Source of the DNA: a bacterium
GTDB lineage: Bacteria; DYJV01; JALVYZ01
DNA: 5,914 nt
NCBI GenBank assembly: GCA_027037705.1
Contig: JALVYZ010000461.1
Coordinates: 1-5,914 of the forward strand
Reading direction: 5' to 3'
The position numbers were made by a program, and so were the translations under genes. The notes beneath the pieces were generated by a model, which made no database searches, was not told where the DNA came from, and saw only the letters and a program-made list of their open reading frames with translations. Shown here piece after piece: positions 4,467-5,914 of this stretch (position 1 is its first letter; every line of letters begins with the position of its first letter).

Positions 4467-5914
4467 TTAAATTTTTTTATACATTTTTAACCCTAAAAAA
4501 CCAAGTAACATAAAAAGCAATAATGTTCCTATTGGACCTGTTGTTGGTACTGAAACCATTGGATATCCTGGCCCTCCTTGATCTAATATCAAACCTAAAG
4601 TGTTATCTTCATCATAATCTCCATTATCTGTCAGTTGAAATGTAATTACTGTTTTTCCTGGCACAGAATTATGATCTATACTCTGTGCAATATTTTCCCA
4701 TTTACCTGTAGTCTGATTTTTCTTCCAATAACCTGTTATATTTGTATTTCTTGGAACATAAAGTTTTATAGTAACTGTATCACCTTCATTAATATTTGAT
4801 ATCTCAAATGAAAACATCCCATATGGAAAGACAATACCACTTGGCGCATCTGATTGAGGCTGGCCATTTTGAAAATTGCCAAACTGATAACTATTACCTG
4901 TTTCAAATGTTACATAATCATCTGTAATAGATTTTAATGATGTAACATATCCCTGAATAGAATCATTTATTCCATCATTATTCCCATCTCCTGATCCTCC
5001 ATTCGGTGTGGGGACTCCATCTTCAATAGAAGAATTTACACTATCTCCATCATCATAACTTAAAAGATAAAATTCATCTGCTCCTATATCAACAGTTCCT
5101 TCAATTATTCTGTTATCTCCTTCAAAGTCTGTATCAGGAAGTGAAGGTGCATTATTATCTCCTTTATTTATACAAGGAGAATCTGGCTGTAAATGAAAAT
5201 CTCCATTATCTGGATCTACAAATAGAGGATCTTCAGAAATGTTGTTTGCGTAGTTGTATGGTCCACCATTAATATATCCATTAATAAATAAACAATCACT
5301 ATTTCCATCAATATCGTCACATGAGAAATCATTATTATAGATATTTATTTCGTTAGATTGTGTTTCACGATATCCATATATATCATCACCATTTACACTT
5401 TGAGCATTTTCCCAGAATATGTTATTGTATATGTATAAATTAGCTCCAGCAGGTTGATAGAAAGCTACACCTCCCCCACCTTGTGCAGAATTCCCACTGA
5501 AAGTATTATTTGTGAGGAGTGATGTTCCTTTTGCATATACACCTCCTCCAATTTTTACAATGTTTTCATTGAAAATGTTGTTTATGAAGGTTGATGTTCC
5601 ATTTGCATATATACCTCCTCCATAACGTGCAGAATTCCCACTGAAAATGTTATTTATGAAGGTTGATGTTCCATTTGCATATATACCTCCTCCAGAAAAA
5701 ATTACAGAATTCCCACTAAAATTATTGTTTGTGAAGGTTGATGTTCCATCTATAAAAGCACCACCTCCCCAATTTCCCGCATAATTGTTTCTAAACTCAC
5801 ATCCATCTATTGTTATATTTGCATCCTCTGCATGCACATACAATCCACCAGCATTACTACTACTTTTCCCATTCTGAAAAACAAGATTTTTTATGGTTAT
5901 ATTATCTTCAGCAT
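4467..5914 (-). CDS. Secreted parallel beta-helix protein with choice-of-anchor Q and U-like domains and C-terminal anchor (5' end beyond window)
   Basis: 481 residues are visible, counted from the right edge; the start codon and signal peptide lie outside. The frame stays open to base 5914, so the TTG at 5843-5841 is not the start. Residues about 1-170 are beta-helix rungs with the motif [20 protein letters not shown], typical of pectate-lyase-like surface proteins. Residues 228-281 ([21 protein letters not shown], then VDIGADEF) match choice-of-anchor Q proteins. Residues 287-318 ([12 protein letters not shown] and [10 protein letters not shown]) are Asp-rich, calcium-type loops. Residues about 323-450, ending [11 protein letters not shown], fit choice-of-anchor U. 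The tail has VPTTGP (455-460), a hydrophobic run [14 protein letters not shown] (462-475) and the basic end KMYKKI, as in IPTL-CTERM-like sorting signals. A role on the cell surface, such as adhesion or polysaccharide contact, is inferred. I see no catalytic motif. No GC-rich terminator follows. Confidence 0.88.
   Translation of the reverse strand, partial: AEDNITIKNLVFQNGKSSSNAGGLYVHAEDANITIDGCEFRNNYAGNWGGGAFIDGTSTFTNNNFSGNSVIFSGGGIYANGTSTFINNIFSGNSARYGGGIYANGTSTFINNIFNENIVKIGGGVYAKGTSLLTNNTFSGNSAQGGGGVAFYQPAGANLYIYNNIFWENAQSVNGDDIYGYRETQSNEINIYNNDFSCDDIDGNSDCLFINGYINGGPYNYANNISEDPLFVDPDNGDFHLQPDSPCINKGDNNAPSLPDTDFEGDNRIIEGTVDIGADEFYLLSYDDGDSVNSSIEDGVPTPNGGSGDGNNDGINDSIQGYVTSLKSITDDYVTFETGNSYQFGNFQNGQPQSDAPSGIVFPYGMFSFEISNINEGDTVTIKLYVPRNTNITGYWKKNQTTGKWENIAQSIDHNSVPGKTVITFQLTDNGDYDEDNTLGLILDQGGPGYPMVSVPTTGPIGTLLLFMLLGFLGLKMYKKI
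5496..5760 (-). repeat. Tandem coding repeats of 72-75 bases in the beta-helix gene
   Basis: The core TTGATGTTCC (plus strand; first copy GTGATGTTCC) recurs at 5519, 5591, 5663 and 5738, giving steps of 72, 72 and 75 bases (24, 24 and 25 codons). The copies at 5569-5640 and 5641-5715 are nearly identical over most of their length, including the ATATACCTCCTCC block. Each unit encodes one beta-helix turn pair ([15 protein letters not shown]...FSGNS). High identity at the DNA level points to recent duplication or ongoing recombination, so copy number may vary between strains. Confidence 0.85.

Noticed and set aside
4452-4471. Hairpin TTTAATA/TATTAAA at the end of the beta-helix gene as a terminator
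   Set aside because: The stem is only 7 A-T pairs and no T-run follows on the minus strand, so it would be too weak.
5841-5843. TTG as start codon of the beta-helix protein, giving a 458-residue protein
   Set aside because: The same frame continues upstream without a stop to base 5914 and encodes another rung ([15 protein letters not shown]). There is no Shine-Dalgarno at the TTG, and the protein would lack a signal peptide. The gene is simply cut by the window edge.

Overview
This window is AT-rich bacterial chromosome, by eye around 30% GC or less. It is mostly housekeeping, with one unknown gene, one channel gene and one large secreted repeat protein. The order rpsF-ssb-rpsR-(DUF2232 membrane protein)-rplI, strong AAGGAGG-type ribosome sites and a C-terminally anchored beta-helix surface protein suggest a Gram-negative, low-GC lineage of the Desulfobacterota/Nitrospirota/Thermodesulfobacteria kind. 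The lineage is an inference. I see no rRNA, tRNA, CRISPR array, insertion sequence or prophage gene.

Layout. Positions 1-257 (minus) hold the first 85 codons of mnmG, a tRNA-modification flavoprotein; the rest lies beyond the left edge. Positions 258-540 hold no gene but carry a run of degenerate short tandem repeats (periods 6, 7 and 9), a 13-bp-arm hairpin, and a 22-bp perfect palindrome whose right arm supplies a TTGACA promoter box. Positions 541-2012 (plus) form a two-gene unit: an unrecognised 214-residue soluble protein that may be translated leaderless, and an MscS-type mechanosensitive channel. Positions 2033-4323 (minus) are a compact five-gene operon read rpsF, ssb, rpsR, DUF2232, rplI. 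Its last three junctions overlap by 41, 26 and 17 bases. It converges on mscS, and one hairpin covering both stop codons lies between them. Positions 4324-4466 are an AT-rich promoter and leader region. Positions 4467-5914 (minus) are the C-terminal 481 residues of a parallel beta-helix protein with 24-25-residue repeats, a choice-of-anchor Q-like segment, Asp/Gly-rich calcium-type loops, a choice-of-anchor U-like domain and a hydrophobic C-terminal sorting/anchor tail. Its start lies beyond the right edge.

How the genes work together. The ribosomal operon makes bS6 and bS18, which are neighbours in the 30S platform, plus bL9, a single-stranded DNA-binding protein and a multi-pass membrane protein. 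This is a common arrangement linking translation and replication functions. The unknown gene and mscS lie 8 bases apart and are probably co-transcribed, so the unknown protein may relate to osmotic or envelope stress, but nothing in its sequence proves that. No clearly new multi-gene system is visible. The points most worth following up are the unknown gene-mscS pair with its palindromic promoter, the channel's aromatic gate residues, the tail-less and tryptophan-free SSB, and the intergenic repeat cluster.
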